Assembly: GCF_950023065.1 (NCBI RefSeq)
Contig: NC_088681.1
Span: forward strand, 29,918,836-29,982,835
Direction: 5' to 3'
DNA length: 64,000 nucleotides
Source of the DNA: Planococcus citri
Taxonomy: Eukaryota > Arthropoda > Insecta > Hemiptera > Pseudococcidae
Of this stretch, positions 49,650 through 60,428 are shown in pieces. The notes under the pieces are model-generated. The model was not told the origin of the DNA. It ran no database searches and saw only the letters and a program-made list of their open reading frames with translations. How positions within the stretch are numbered: the stretch's first letter is position 1; each line of letters starts with the position of its first letter. Position numbers and translations under genes: made by a program.

Positions 49650-49957
49650 AGGGTGACATTTCAAAAAGGACTTATAAGTAAACGACTTGTCGTATTTTTC
49701 AAAACAACGTTTGAAAGTTTGTAATCAATAATCAGATTATTTTGCTCTTCTGAAATAGGTACCTACCTAATTTTTTCGAAATCTAAAAAAAGAATTTATA
49801 AGTCCTTTTTGAAGGCTCAATTTTTTTTTCAAAATCTTGGTTAAAATATGTACCTCACAATCAGTAGGAATAGGAAATAGGCACCAAACACAAATACGAT
49901 TTTTTATGAAACGTGAAGGACTTATAACGACTGTAAGTCCTTTTTGAAGCGACGCCT
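49650..49957. mobile_element. Inverted-repeat element with AAAAAGGACTTATAA ends
   Basis: The left end (AGGGTGACATTTCAAAAAGG) and the inverse of the right end (AGGCGTCGCTTCAAAAAGG) share about 20 of 25 bases. A third copy of TTATAAGTCCTTTTTGAAG lies internally at about 49798. No clear target duplication was found. Confidence 0.4.
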
Positions 49958-49969
49958 TATTAATTATTA

Positions 49970-51980
49970 TTAATTGGGAAAATTTCGGGAGAGAGAGGAG
50001 GGGATCTGGGGTGAAAAGTTGAAAATGAATAAAAAATAGGTCTCAGAAAAAAAATCAATTCAACTAAGTATGTTGATTTTTTTTTCAAAATTCCTGCGTT
50101 TTTTGAATACTTAATTTACTGTCTAATGAACCAAAAATTCTGAATTTTCTGACAGTCGGTTCACACTAATGTAAAAACTGCCATTTTTCGTATCAATTTC
50201 ATTCATTTTATCATTTTTGCAAATTTTTACGTCAATTTTTCAAAATTCCATATTTTTGCTATACCCCCCTTTTTTTCAATATTTTTTGCAAAAAAAAATC
50301 GAGGTAATCGACGAGCTAACAATTTGAAAAATGCATTCGAGTCTCTGAAATTTTGGCTGTTGATGTACGTATTTTTGCATTCTCTATCGAGTGGCTTTGT
50401 CTAGTTCAAAGAGTTATCTGCCTTTTGGGATACCTTCCTTGTTAGTGAACATTATTTCGAATAATCTCTTCCTGGCCACCTCGCCGTCCTCTCCTCCCCC
50501 CTCCTCTATTTTCGCACTCTAAAACTCTCACGAACGAATATTAAATACGCATTTGTACGAAATTGTCGACCTTTTAACATTTCTCCAGCACTAATTACTC
50601 TATGGATACCGCATTCCTAATTACATAGCTTTTAAACGATACACATTGCGTACAAAATATACTCTAAAAGGAGAGCCAAGAGAAACTCGACACAACGACC
50701 GACGTGTATTGGGGTGTTAAACGTTGCTATTTTCGAGTGAAACTATCGCCATCGCCATCGTCGAGTAAATATCTTTAAATTCGGCTAATCACGCGTAATA
50801 TTCGTCGACCTTTTAATATATTATTCAACTATGTGTACCGCCGTTGTGCTGGTCTTGGTATCCCAGTAGTCGACGTGTTTAGCTGTGGCAAATACGATAC
50901 CGCAGAAAAACGCTTTAATGTGTCTTGGCTCTCTCTGTCTCGCGACAGGGTTAAATCGAGGGTAAAAATTACACAGTTCGCATTCGTTTTTCGTTAACTG
51001 TATCTTTCGCAGATCTAAAACTCCCTGTTCGCCTTCTTCTCGCCGACTCGAAAGCGTGTACAGCCTCGAAGCGACAATTATTTTCAAAAGTCACCGATGC
51101 TCGAGATCTTTTTACCTTATCATTTTGTTAAGTGAACGCAACACGACGACGCAAATGGAAAGGCGAAGTCGTCTCCCAAGGTAGAAATACATTTGTATTG
51201 AGAGAGCGAGTGAGATAGAGATGGAGCATTTATTAGCATTCATTAAGGTTTAGTATATTATATAGAAAGACACCGAACGTTTTACTATTTCCAATACATT
51301 TCACCTTTTATCTGGCTATACTTAACGTAGGTATGGAGGTACTTTCATTTTGTTGTGTAGCAGTTTTGTAAGAATACATAACTATATACATAGCAGCTAT
51401 CACTCTTGTGTCTTCTCAATTGCATTTTCAGCCTGGTTCCGTATATGTTTCTTCCTTTTCCTCTTGCCTTTGCGAACGTTCCTCGACTAATAAATATTTT
51501 TAACACGTGATCCCTTCTCTTTCTGCAGTAACACAACCGAATCGATTACCGCTTCGATGCACATCGTCGCATGAATTCGCAAAAAACGACTATCAAGTAT
51601 CATAGCGAGGAAACGATGACGAGGAATATGAAATTGACGAAAGTTACCAAGTACCTAATAGAGAAATATTCCACGAATCGATATACCTTACCTTTCCTAT
51701 CTCTGCCAGTGTATTAAGTCGCTCGAGAGACTTTTCTCTTGTTTTCGAAATGTGAAGTTAGTCTGATGATACTGCAACTTGAGATAGAGAGGTGCGAGTG
51801 AGTTTGCCAATTGTGAGATTTTAAGGCGCAGAGTTATTCTACAGCAAGAAGAATCAGATTTTTTCCTGCGAAGTAGTTCCTTGGATCATTTAACTATGTA
51901 CATACATATACCTGTCTTTGAAAGTGAAACATTTTAAACCTTATTTTTTTCACACACGTTACTCTTGCATATTTTTGGTA
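49970..51980. other. Dispersed-repeat fragment, then unique CpG-containing DNA
   Basis: 50320-50430 matches the 9.5-kb repeat family in inverse orientation. 50500-51900 is complex unique sequence. An 88-codon minus frame (50821-51087) and an acceptor-like CTTTCTGCAG at about 51528 are noted but not called. Confidence 0.3.
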
Positions 51981-52009
51981 TTTCAATAGTAACCATCACC
52001 TATAGCGCC

Positions 52010-52107
52010 GTTAGCTAGCCAATCAGAAGCTGTTCGCCATTAGCTTTAGCTTTTGGCCAATCAATTTTTTTTACAGTTTTCGCCATTAGCTTAGCCAATA
52101 CGATTGG
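52010..52107. repeat. 38-bp tandem repeat carrying CCAAT boxes
   Basis: CCAAT occurs at 52019, 52057 and 52095, exactly 38 bp apart, within GCCATTAGCTTAGCCAAT-like units. An inverse ATTGG lies at 52103. NF-Y-type sites are possible, but the spacing may just reflect the tandem origin. Confidence 0.55.
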
Positions 52108-52399
52108 CTAAATGCACTCCTGCCCAAAAGTATAAATTCTCCAAAACCAATATCAATCGATACTTCGAAAAAATCTTCGAGTGGAATTTTTCGCCCCCCA
52201 AATCATTCCCCCCCCCCCTTGAACAGTACAGCCAAAAAATGAGTTTTTTGTGTGAAAAATTCTGTTTCCATGAGTAATGGGGAGAAAATTCTGGTACCAC
52301 GCGGAATGTGTAAGGGAAACCTGGGCCTTTCAACACGATTTTTTTCAAAATTTTTCATCATAGTGGTGGGGGTAAAATTGGCAAAATAAAACTTTGAAC

Positions 52400-52404
52400 C
52401 GCCA
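52400..52404. other. Left target-site duplication CGCCA
   Basis: The 5 bp immediately outside the left terminal repeat, repeated exactly at 54549-54553. Confidence 0.75.
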
Positions 52405-52441
52405 CACAGTGGGATGTGCAAATATTTAGGAGGAAAAAAAT
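52405..52441 (+). repeat. Left terminal inverted repeat
   Basis: Heptamer-like CACAGTG at 52405-52411, a 22-bp gap, then AAAAAAATC at 52434-52442. Pairs with 54512-54548. Confidence 0.85.
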
Positions 52442-53106
52442 CGAGAAATCGAAAAAAACGAACTGCACTAACATGACCAAAACTCAATCCCAACGTGTAC
52501 TATAACCCTCAAATGATTTGCTTTGACTTGTGCTGGCAGTTCGAACGCACGTTGTGTTGGTATAGCAGCATGTTGAATAGAAGTACCTGGTTTCGCAATA
52601 AGATGCACTTGTTTAAACATACGTGAATTTTCGTGACATAGGCGTTGATGTTGATACTGTTGATGTTTTCTTGAAGCATTTTTAACGTAGATTTCAAAAA
52701 TATGCTTGTTTTTTAGTTTTGATGTTCCGTAGGCCGAGTAATCTTTAATTAAAGTCAGTACATTTTACTATGTAATTTCAACATAAACTTCAAATTTTGA
52801 AAAAAGCCTTGATGTATCCTGAAAAACTATTTTCACGAAAAGTACCACTGAAATGTGTACTTTTACATGGTTTTATCAATTTTTGCTACAACTCGCAACA
52901 TTGGGCAAAAACAAGAAAAATACAACTAAAACTGATGTATTATTGCTACGAATCATCAATTTTTTGAAACTAAGGGTTTGGTGGGTAAAAATTGACACTC
53001 TAAAGGCCAGGAGGCTACCTAAAACGAGCATAATTCAAAAAAAAAAAAAAAGTTTCCAGTAGTACCTACCTATTAATACAGTCAAATATGGATTTCACCT
53101 AGAACT

Positions 53107-53976
53107 AATTGGGGGAAACATTTTTTTACACCAAAATTCTCGGGATGGTGTCCTAAATGACACACTAAAACCCACCCAAAATCCGCGTAGAGCTTCTCCC
53201 CCCCAGACCCACATTTGTGCCACCTAGCACAGTTTTTCGCGATTTTCTCGCGAGGAGTTGATTTTACGTCAAAAGTAGCTTTATTTTTGTGTTCTACGTC
53301 AAATTTCCGATCTAGTAATATATCAACTGTCCTTCTACCACTAAGGGGGTGGGGCTAGAACCATTCAAATAACGGGGTTTCCTGAAAAATACCTAAAGGC
53401 TATAGGCGCCTAAAAGGGGTGAAATGGTCCCCGAAAGCGTTCGAGTTGATATTAGCATGGAAGATGGGTACCATTGAGAAACTTCCACGTGAAAAATTTC
53501 AGATCCACATCCTCTCCCCTAATTTCAATAACACTTTTCTCAGCCCCATTTTAACCGATTTTGAAAATTTTTCAGTATGTTATATATATCCTTAGTAGGA
53601 AGTTTCTCAATGGTACCCATCTTCCATGCTAATATCAACTCGAACGCTTTCGGGGACCATTTCACCCCTTTTAGGCGCCTATAGCCTTTAGGTATTTTTC
53701 AGGAAACCCCGTTATTTGAATGGTTCTAGCCCCACCCCCTTAGTGGTAGAAGGACAGTTGATATATTACTAGATCGGAAATTTGACGTAGAACACAAAAA
53801 TAAAGCTACTTTTGACGTAAAATCAACTCCTCGCGAGAAAATCGCGAAAAACTGTGCTAGGCGGCACAAATGTGGGTCTGGGGGGAGAAGCTCCAGGCGG
53901 ATTTAAGGTGGGTTGTAGTATGCCATTTAGGACACCATCCTGAGAATTTTGGCATAAAAAAAATGTTTCCCCAATT
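53107..53976. repeat. Long near-perfect hairpin (arms 380 bp, loop 111 bp)
   Basis: Left arm 53107-53486, right arm 53598-53976, loop 53487-53597. By eye the inner ~264 bp of the arms are identical and the outer ~115 bp carry scattered differences. Landmarks are GGTGGGGCTAGAACC against GGTTCTAGCCCCACC and CGCGAGGAGTTG against CAACTCCTCGCG. A transcript would form a long double-stranded RNA. Confidence 0.85.
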
Positions 53977-54039
53977 TATTCCGAGTTGAGTTCTCATATG
54001 AGCTAATTTGACTAGATTATACAGACATCCACAAATTTT

Positions 54040-54505
54040 CAAAATTTCGAGTTTTTACTTCCTCCCCCTCCACTTCCTTATGATTTTGAGCGGAAATATC
54101 TTCAAAATCGTGTTCAGCGCATCAAAAACCCTAGATTTAGACACCCCATATGAAAATGTTCAAAATTTTGACTTTTTACCCCCTCCCCCTACCTTCCCTT
54201 TGGGTTTTGTGTAAAAATACCTTCAAAATCGTGTTCAGCGCATCAAAAAACCTAGATTTAGACACCCCACATGAAAATGTCCAAAATTTTGAGTTTTACC
54301 CCCTCCCCTACCTCCCCTTTGAGGTTTTGAGTAAAAATACCTTCAAAATCGTGTTCAGCGCATCAAAAAACCTAGATTTAGACACCCCACATGAAAATGT
54401 TCAAAATTTTGAGTTTTTACCCCCTCCCCTACCTCCCCTTTAGGGTTTTGAGTGAAAATACCTTCAAAATCGTATTCAGCGCATCAAAAAACCCCTATAC
54501 CCCAA
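54040..54505 (+). repeat. 120-bp tandem array, about four copies
   Basis: Copies begin with CAAAATTT at 54040, 54161, 54282 and 54402, giving periods of 121, 121 and 120 bp. Each contains CCTTCAAAATCGTGTTCAGC and (in the first three) TAGATTTAGACACCCCA. Because the period is a multiple of three in most units, a repeated open frame arises that is not a gene. Confidence 0.85.
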
Positions 54506-54511
54506 CTTTCA

Positions 54512-54548
54512 ATTTTTTTCCTCCTAAATATTTTCACATCCCACTGTG
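54512..54548 (-). repeat. Right terminal inverted repeat
   Basis: Read inward it gives CACAGTGGGATGTG and an A-rich block, one mismatch to the left repeat. Confidence 0.85.
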
Positions 54549-54553
54549 CGCCA
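54549..54553. other. Right target-site duplication CGCCA
   Basis: Exact copy of 52400-52404. Confidence 0.75.
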
Positions 54554-54559
54554 CAGCTC

Positions 54560-55670
54560 TGGATTGAAAGACTGAACACAAGCACTGTTTAAGCTAAAAT
54601 GTGTCTTTTTACAAGAACTTTCTTCCCACCAATCCATCAAATTGAAATTTTGTCTGCAAAAGGCTCAATGTTTGCAAAAAATCCTAAAAAATCCATGTTT
54701 TTAACGTTGTTTTTTTTTTGCAAAATTCTGCGAAATACGAGTATGCAAAAAAAAAATACAGAACAAAAAATGTTGAGCGTCAAATTTCACCCTAGAAAAC
54801 GTGTTCAAAAGGTTGTCAAAACGCTTATCCACTGAAGTTGGCAAGGATTGTAATCATGAGCTCTGTGAATAAAAAAATACCAAAAAAATGCAAATTAAGG
54901 TCAGAGCAATTCAGTTACAACTCACATTCATTTCAATTTAAACAGGTTTCTAGAATGCTTGGTGAAAAAAAATTCTTCAAAATGAAAGAATCGCAAGTCA
55001 AACTTACAAAAAGTTACTACGAATGGGCAAATTACCCAAAAATTGTTCAGAAGTCCAACTCGAAATCAGTAATTGCAAAAAACATGAATTTTAAAAAATG
55101 TTAACAAATTTTTTTTTCAAATTCAAAAGGTACCATTATGTACACACGTTTTCAACAAAGCTTGCCAAAATTCAAAAAATTTGAAAAAAATACCAAAATT
55201 GTGCTAAGAAGTCATCTACTTAAAATTCGTTCTGGATCATGAATTGGTTCAAAATCAGATTATGGTCCCAAAATCAAGGGGTAATTTATGCGATTATAGA
55301 AAAATCAGGTCAACGTAAATTTGGCTTGACAATAGGAAAACATTTTTTGAGTAAAATTGACCCATCAAGAGGGACAAATCGTTTGAAAAATCAATTTTTT
55401 AGAATTTTTAAAGGTACTTTACCCATATTATATGTTCTGAAAAAAATATGTTGTGTACCTTATCTATAGATGTGATAAACATAGGTATCATTTTATTTAT
55501 AAGTATAATTCACACATTTTTTTCGGTCAGAATTTTTCTATTTTTAAAAAAAATCAAAAAAAAAAAATGAATAGAAAATAAATCGAGTGGAAAAATATAA
55601 AATCACGAAGATTGATTTTAAGAATGGAAAAGGCAGCACTTTTTAGACAAATAAAGGGTCTCTGCCTGTA
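54560..55670. other. AT-rich DNA
   Basis: Short low-complexity frames only. Confidence 0.35.
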
Positions 55671-55679
55671 CAATATTTC

Positions 55680-56560
55680 GTCAAAAAAGTAGGACTTGCT
55701 AACGAGTTTGACAAAAAGCAATAGTTTTGAAAATTTTGGCTAAAAGCGGAAGTTTTTTTTTACAATGATTTATTTATTTCGGCAAAAACTCGTTTTTTTA
55801 ATAACTACGAAAAAAATTAATTTTTACAATGATTTGGCACAAAACATGACTTTATTAGGATAATTTTGGCAAAAGCAAGAATTTTTGCCAATTTTAGCAA
55901 CAGGATTTTTTGAACATTTTGGCAAAAAGCAGGAGTTTTTTTTCGGCAATTTTTACGAAAGTTGGATTTTCTTTATTTTAACAAAAAAGAAACTTCTTTA
56001 CAATTCTGACATAAACGAGTTGTTTTTTTTTTGGCAATTTAGGCAAAAACAGAGCTTTGTAGACAGTTCTGTCAAAAAACATAACAAGGATATCTTAGGA
56101 TAATTTTGGCAAAAGCAGGAATTTTCAAAATTTTGGGTACCTACTAAGAACGTTTTTTTGGTCATTTCTACATAAAATATTACGATTTTTTTGATATGTG
56201 AGGGCGCATACGGAAAGGGTCCATTCGACCAAAAAAAAAAAAAAAAAAAAAGTTCTCTGAAATTGCTGTAGGAACTCTGTAAAGGGTTCCTACGACAATT
56301 TCAGAGAACTTTTTTTTTTTTTTTTTTTTTGGTCATAAGGACCCTTTCCGTATGCGCCCTCACATATAACGTCAAAAAAAGGTATTTTTCTGCAATTTTG
56401 GCAAAAATAAGACTTTTTTGACAATTATTCCGGCGATAAAATTTTTTGAACATTTTGGCGAAAACAGGTGCTATTTTGGCAATTTTTACAAAAAAAAGAT
56501 TTTCTGACAATTTTGGCAAAAATATGAATTTTTAAAATTTTGACAATAAAAAGAAGCTGA
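55680..56560. repeat. Short-period degenerate array (GACAATTTTGGCAAAAA type)
   Basis: About 25 imperfect 25-35-bp units (TTTTTTGACAATTTTGGC, AAAAA and AGGA blocks). Same family as 19975-20270. It is split by the palindromic element at 56197. Confidence 0.65.
56197..56364. mobile_element. Palindromic MITE, 168 bp, TA duplication
   Basis: Almost the whole element is one palindrome. Ends TGTGAGGGCGCATACGG are mirrored, TA lies outside both (56195-56196, 56365-56366), and each arm has a run of ~21 A or T and GTTCTCTGAAATTG before a ~25-bp centre. Arms differ at only a few positions. It is inserted in the short-period array. Confidence 0.8.
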
Positions 56561-56569
56561 CCCAACAGT

Positions 56570-58110
56570 ATATTTTTCAACTCATTTTTGAAAGGAACCA
56601 AACAGAGAGAACTAATATTTTCAAATTTTTCGGCATCAGACGAATAAAATTCATCACATTAGAATATCAAGAATTACAGAAAACATTTCGAATTCGAATG
56701 AAGAAATTTGGAATAAAATGAGACAAGTATTTCCCCCAAAATCTGAAAGGAGTTGTACTGAGGAGGGGCATATAAACATCGCACCAATTCGTCGATCTGA
56801 CATATTCGTGCGCATTATTAGACGAAAAATCCACCATATTATTTTTTTCTCGTAGTTAGATTATTCAGCATCTTCGTCAAGGAACAGACTATACAGAACA
56901 TCAAGCAAAGGTATATTTTGACGAAAGTGTTCGCCAAGCCTAATAAACGCGTATAAGACGCTAGCGAGACCTGCGAAGATTAATAGGATTTCGCCATTTA
57001 CCTCCGTTCGTCGCTTCATTCATCATCGACGTCAAACATTAATAAAGTCCTATTAAGCCGGAGCTCCAAAAAAAAAAAAAAAACTATAAAATTTTCAACA
57101 AAATCTTAACCTAAATCTATATACTGTATACTATTTTTCCGGCAACCTAAAAATCCAACATGCCGATAAAAAGACGCCCGAAGCTTTAATTTATTCGCTC
57201 GCGTATACAAGAACGGCGCGAAATTACTATTATTATGTAAATATTCCAAAAGCTGATACCGATTATAACCGCCTCGCCGCCGTCAACCATTCAACGTATT
57301 AAAATGAGAAAGGAAAAATTGCTTGCTCGTTTTCAAAAAAAAAAAGTGCTACACTCCACGCACACCAAATGCGAGCAGAATACTCGTCTACATATGCGAA
57401 CAACAATGTTTAATATTTCCCTTACTGGTATGCAAGTTGAGCTCGATCATCGTACAAGGTGTTTCGGGGACTCTGAGTAAAATCAAAGCCGAGATTTAAG
57501 GGACTATGCAACTCTCAAGTAATCTATGCAGGTGTATTTGCCTGACCCTTTGATTGCAGGGGCAAAGGTACCTGCATTTCTCCACCAGATTCCACTAAAA
57601 TGCCAACTCGATGCACTGCACAGACACAGAATTCAAAAAAGTCCTCATAAATTCACGAAGCAATCCCCGCCAACATTTTGGCTTTTTAATAAACACAAAT
57701 CACAAGCAGGGGTTTAGCTAACGAGCGGATCTAACGTAAGTTTACGCTCTAAAGCAACAACAGTAGTTATATGTACCTCTACCTATCACACAGAATAATA
57801 AATTTTTAAACCGTATAATATACATATACACAGTGTAATATACGCAGAAATGGAAAAAGCTCGCTAATTACCGAAACCTCATTGCGACATGGTACCAAAA
57901 AGTACCTCCCAACTGGCATCAGTTACTACGCTATTAATCTTGCCCAAAAGTCTTGTCTATGTCAGGTACAGATGCTAACTTCGCAGTAACCGCGGGAGGT
58001 CGTACTCTATGCTACGTTTATACGTCGGTTGTTTCTTTTTTTCTCTACTTTTTCCCTCTCTGTACCCTTCATCTTTTACTACACAGTTGCCTTTTTTTTC
58101 TTTTTCTTTT
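56570..58110. other. Unique DNA, CpG-bearing from about 56770
   Basis: No supported exon. TACAAGGTGTTTCGGGGACT at about 57455 resembles the CAGGGTGTCC end type without a partner. Confidence 0.3.
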
Positions 58111-58121
58111 TTTTTTCGCAG

Positions 58122-58327
58122 ACGAACGTCGTGTCGTATATACTTTATATATAAGTTTCACAACCTTTAAGCTCAGACATAAACATCTCGACCCTCTTAT
58201 TGCCGAGACGTTGTCGTCGATAATTTCTAATCTTTATGTAAAACCGCGAGCATTAAAACTACGTTATTCGCGACTCTGCGACGATGCTTACTCGCTGTAC
58301 GAAAGAGAAAAAAATTACTATAAGTAA
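58122..58327 (+). CDS. Candidate terminal coding exon, function unknown
   Basis: A very strong acceptor (about 35 bases of nearly pure pyrimidine then GCAG) precedes 67 codons and TAA, beginning DERRVVYTLYISFTTFKLRH and ending SLYEREKNYYK. The peptide is mixed-composition, basic and rich in Leu and Tyr. An AATAAA at 58538-58543 could be its poly(A) signal. No domain is recognised and no upstream exon was found. Confidence 0.3.
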
Positions 58328-58537
58328 TACTTTTTACGATACACACTTTGCACCTTTTTAAATAGTCGGCGAATGCATTTTTCATATAGGCACTTCTCGT
58401 CTCCGACCTCGAAACGGCCGCACGCTTCTTTAGCTATAATTTACGACGCGTAAATTTTTATAAAATATTGAATCTCGTTATGTTTTAAAACCCTGCAGGT
58501 CGTTACATAGTGCAAAAGTGTACTTTAAACCTGAGAA

Positions 58538-58543
58538 AATAAA
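58538..58543 (+). terminator. Possible poly(A) signal AATAAA
   Basis: Lies 211 bp past the stop of the candidate exon at 58122. The motif is frequent by chance in AT-rich DNA. Confidence 0.2.
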
Positions 58544-58549
58544 ACCGTT

Positions 58550-59200
58550 AAGCTTTTTTAAACGAGTAAAAAACTTTTTTACGATATTTCGTCTTAAATG
58601 TATGGAAAACTTGGAACGCATTCTCACGCTCTCCTCGTGCACCTCCCACGATTCCAACCCCTTCCTGCCCTGTACAACATAACGTAATGAATACTTCGCT
58701 TGTTATAAAATATCGTAGTATACGCGCTATATCTCAAAATCGTTAAAAATTTTCCACGAATAAACGTCGAAAATTTTAACACGTTTTTAGTGTTTTTTAT
58801 TGTAATACGAAAGCCTTATAAACATATGCAAAGTTTTCAGTTACTGTTTGTGGCTCTTTGGCTGGTGTATGAAGTATGTAAGTGAGAGTTATTTTGGTTA
58901 CTCTCAAGTCTGATGATTGGTGTACCTAATCTGCAAAAGATAAGAGCCCCTTTCAGAGCCTGGTTATCTAGACGAGAAATGTATGAAAAATCTAAATTGG
59001 AAAAAAAAATACAAAAACAAAAACATTTACAGTCTCCTAAATTAATTTGGGGATAGGGAAAGATGAAAAGATAACATGAATTCAAAAGGTTTAGTTTCCT
59101 CTCCAGAGAAAGTTTCTTAAATCATGGATATGTTTTTCAGCAAACTCTGAAAAAATAATTTGAAATTTCCTAATTTAAACGCCGTGTAAGCTCCAAAAAT
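58550..59200. other. Unique DNA
   Basis: No supportable feature. Confidence 0.35.
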
Positions 59201-59224
59201 CAATTTGAAATTTTGTAATTTGGA

Positions 59225-59921
59225 CAGGTATCGTAGCGAAATTTTTCTTTAAAAAAGTGACCAAAAAGTGACTAATTTTTTTAAATTCCGGCGTCCAGGA
59301 GAGCGAAAAATCGAAAAACGTCAATAAGAAATGGGTACCACATTTATGTATTCAATTAAATCCTGAATCGACATAACACTAATTACTCTGTTCTCTAGCT
59401 CTGGCCCCACAGGAAAATCCGTTTTTTTTTTTATTGTGAGAATCGAGTAGTTCATTTTTTTATTTTTAAAATTTCATAATTCGAATAATGTTGTTTTGAA
59501 GGAAGTTAATTTTGAAATGAAAACAGAACGGGCATAAGCGAGAACGAAAGCTCTTGAAAATTTGTGCTTCGAGAGGCATGAAAACGATGTTTTTTTGTAA
59601 GGAGTTTATTTTTTGGCTTTAAAACATCGTTTCTTCAAAAATAAATTTCCATCTTGATTTTGAAAAAAAAAAGAAAACAAGCCCAAGCGAAGCGAGGGCA
59701 AAAGCTTTCGAAAATTGATGTTTCGAAAAGTAAAAATTTGTGTTTTTAAAATTCTGAAATTGTTTAATGAAGAAAATTCGCATGAAATCCTTTGAAAATG
59801 AGTTTTAAAAAAAGATAATTTGGATAAAAAACATTTTTTTGTAATGAAAATAGTGAATTTTTGATGAAAAAAGTAACCAAAAGTGACTTTTCGTGAAAAA
59901 AGTGACCCGCTACGATGCCTG
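59225..59921. mobile_element. Non-autonomous DNA transposon, CAGG-ended family, copy 2
   Basis: Ends CAGGTATCGTAGCG and CGCTACGATGCCTG (13 of 14 match) are flanked by a 6-bp direct repeat TTTGGA (59219-59224, 59922-59927). The interior has two GCGAAGCGAGGGCAAAAGC-like segments (about 59530 and 59687) and AAGTGACC/AAAAGTGAC repeats near both ends, as in 1714-2357. No transposase frame. Confidence 0.65.
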
Positions 59922-59959
59922 TTTGGAGGTTTGATCCTCGGCAGACCAGACAGGTAAGT

Positions 59960-60330
59960 GACCTTGAGAGACTAGATCTGAGCGAGGTCGTCTGTCATGC
60001 TGTTGCGCTTTCCAAGATCGTCCGGCTATCTGGGCTCTTAAGGTCATTGACTGTCTAGTCTCGCGAGGTCACTAACCTTCCTATTTAGCCTCTCAAGGTT
60101 GTCTGCGTGCCCGATAGTCTGTCTGTATGGCATCTCAAGGTCATTGACCCGTGTGTCCGGAATCTCAAGATCATTGGCCTACCTGTCTACCCCTCCAAGG
60201 TTGTCTGTCTGCCCACTCAAGGTTATTGACCCGTCAGTATGACTTCTAAGATCGTTTGTCTGGCTTCCCAAGGTCATTGACCCGTCAGTCTGATCTCTCA
60301 AGGGCGTCTGTCTGCTTGTCTGGTGTCCCA
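59960..60330. repeat. Degenerate ~27-30-bp minisatellite
   Basis: More than ten units built on CTCAAGGTCATTGACCCGTC and TGTCTGTCTG. It is GC-richer than its surroundings. The AAGGTCA half-site resembles a nuclear-receptor response element, but the tandem origin alone can explain the repetition. Confidence 0.7.
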
Positions 60331-60428
60331 AAGCTCCAAAATGCAAACTGAAATTTAGTAATTTGTAGGCCATACAAGCTCCAAAAATTAATTTAAAATA
60401 AAAAATCCTTATTAAAAATTCTTTGGTA

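Larger units (their letters stand above)
52405..54548. mobile_element. Transib-like non-autonomous transposon with CACAGTG termini
   Basis: Terminal inverted repeats at 52405-52441 and 54512-54548 match over 37 bp with one difference. They start CACAGTGGGATGTG and carry AAAAAAAT after a ~22-bp gap. A 5-bp GC-rich duplication CGCCA flanks both ends. Known Transib elements have 5-bp GC-rich duplications, CAC-starting ends and an A-rich inner block, and are related to the RAG1 recombinase and its signals. Class assignment is inference from ends and duplication. No transposase frame is present, so it would depend on an enzyme encoded elsewhere. The interior has unrelated sequence (52442-53106), a long hairpin and a tandem array. 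Confidence 0.7.

Noticed and set aside
54150..54443. 97-codon plus-strand frame with repeating peptide
   Set aside because: It translates the 120-bp tandem array, whose period keeps frame. Not a gene.
60179..60373. 64-codon minus-strand frame with repeating QTD-type motif
   Set aside because: It is the translation of the GC-richer minisatellite.
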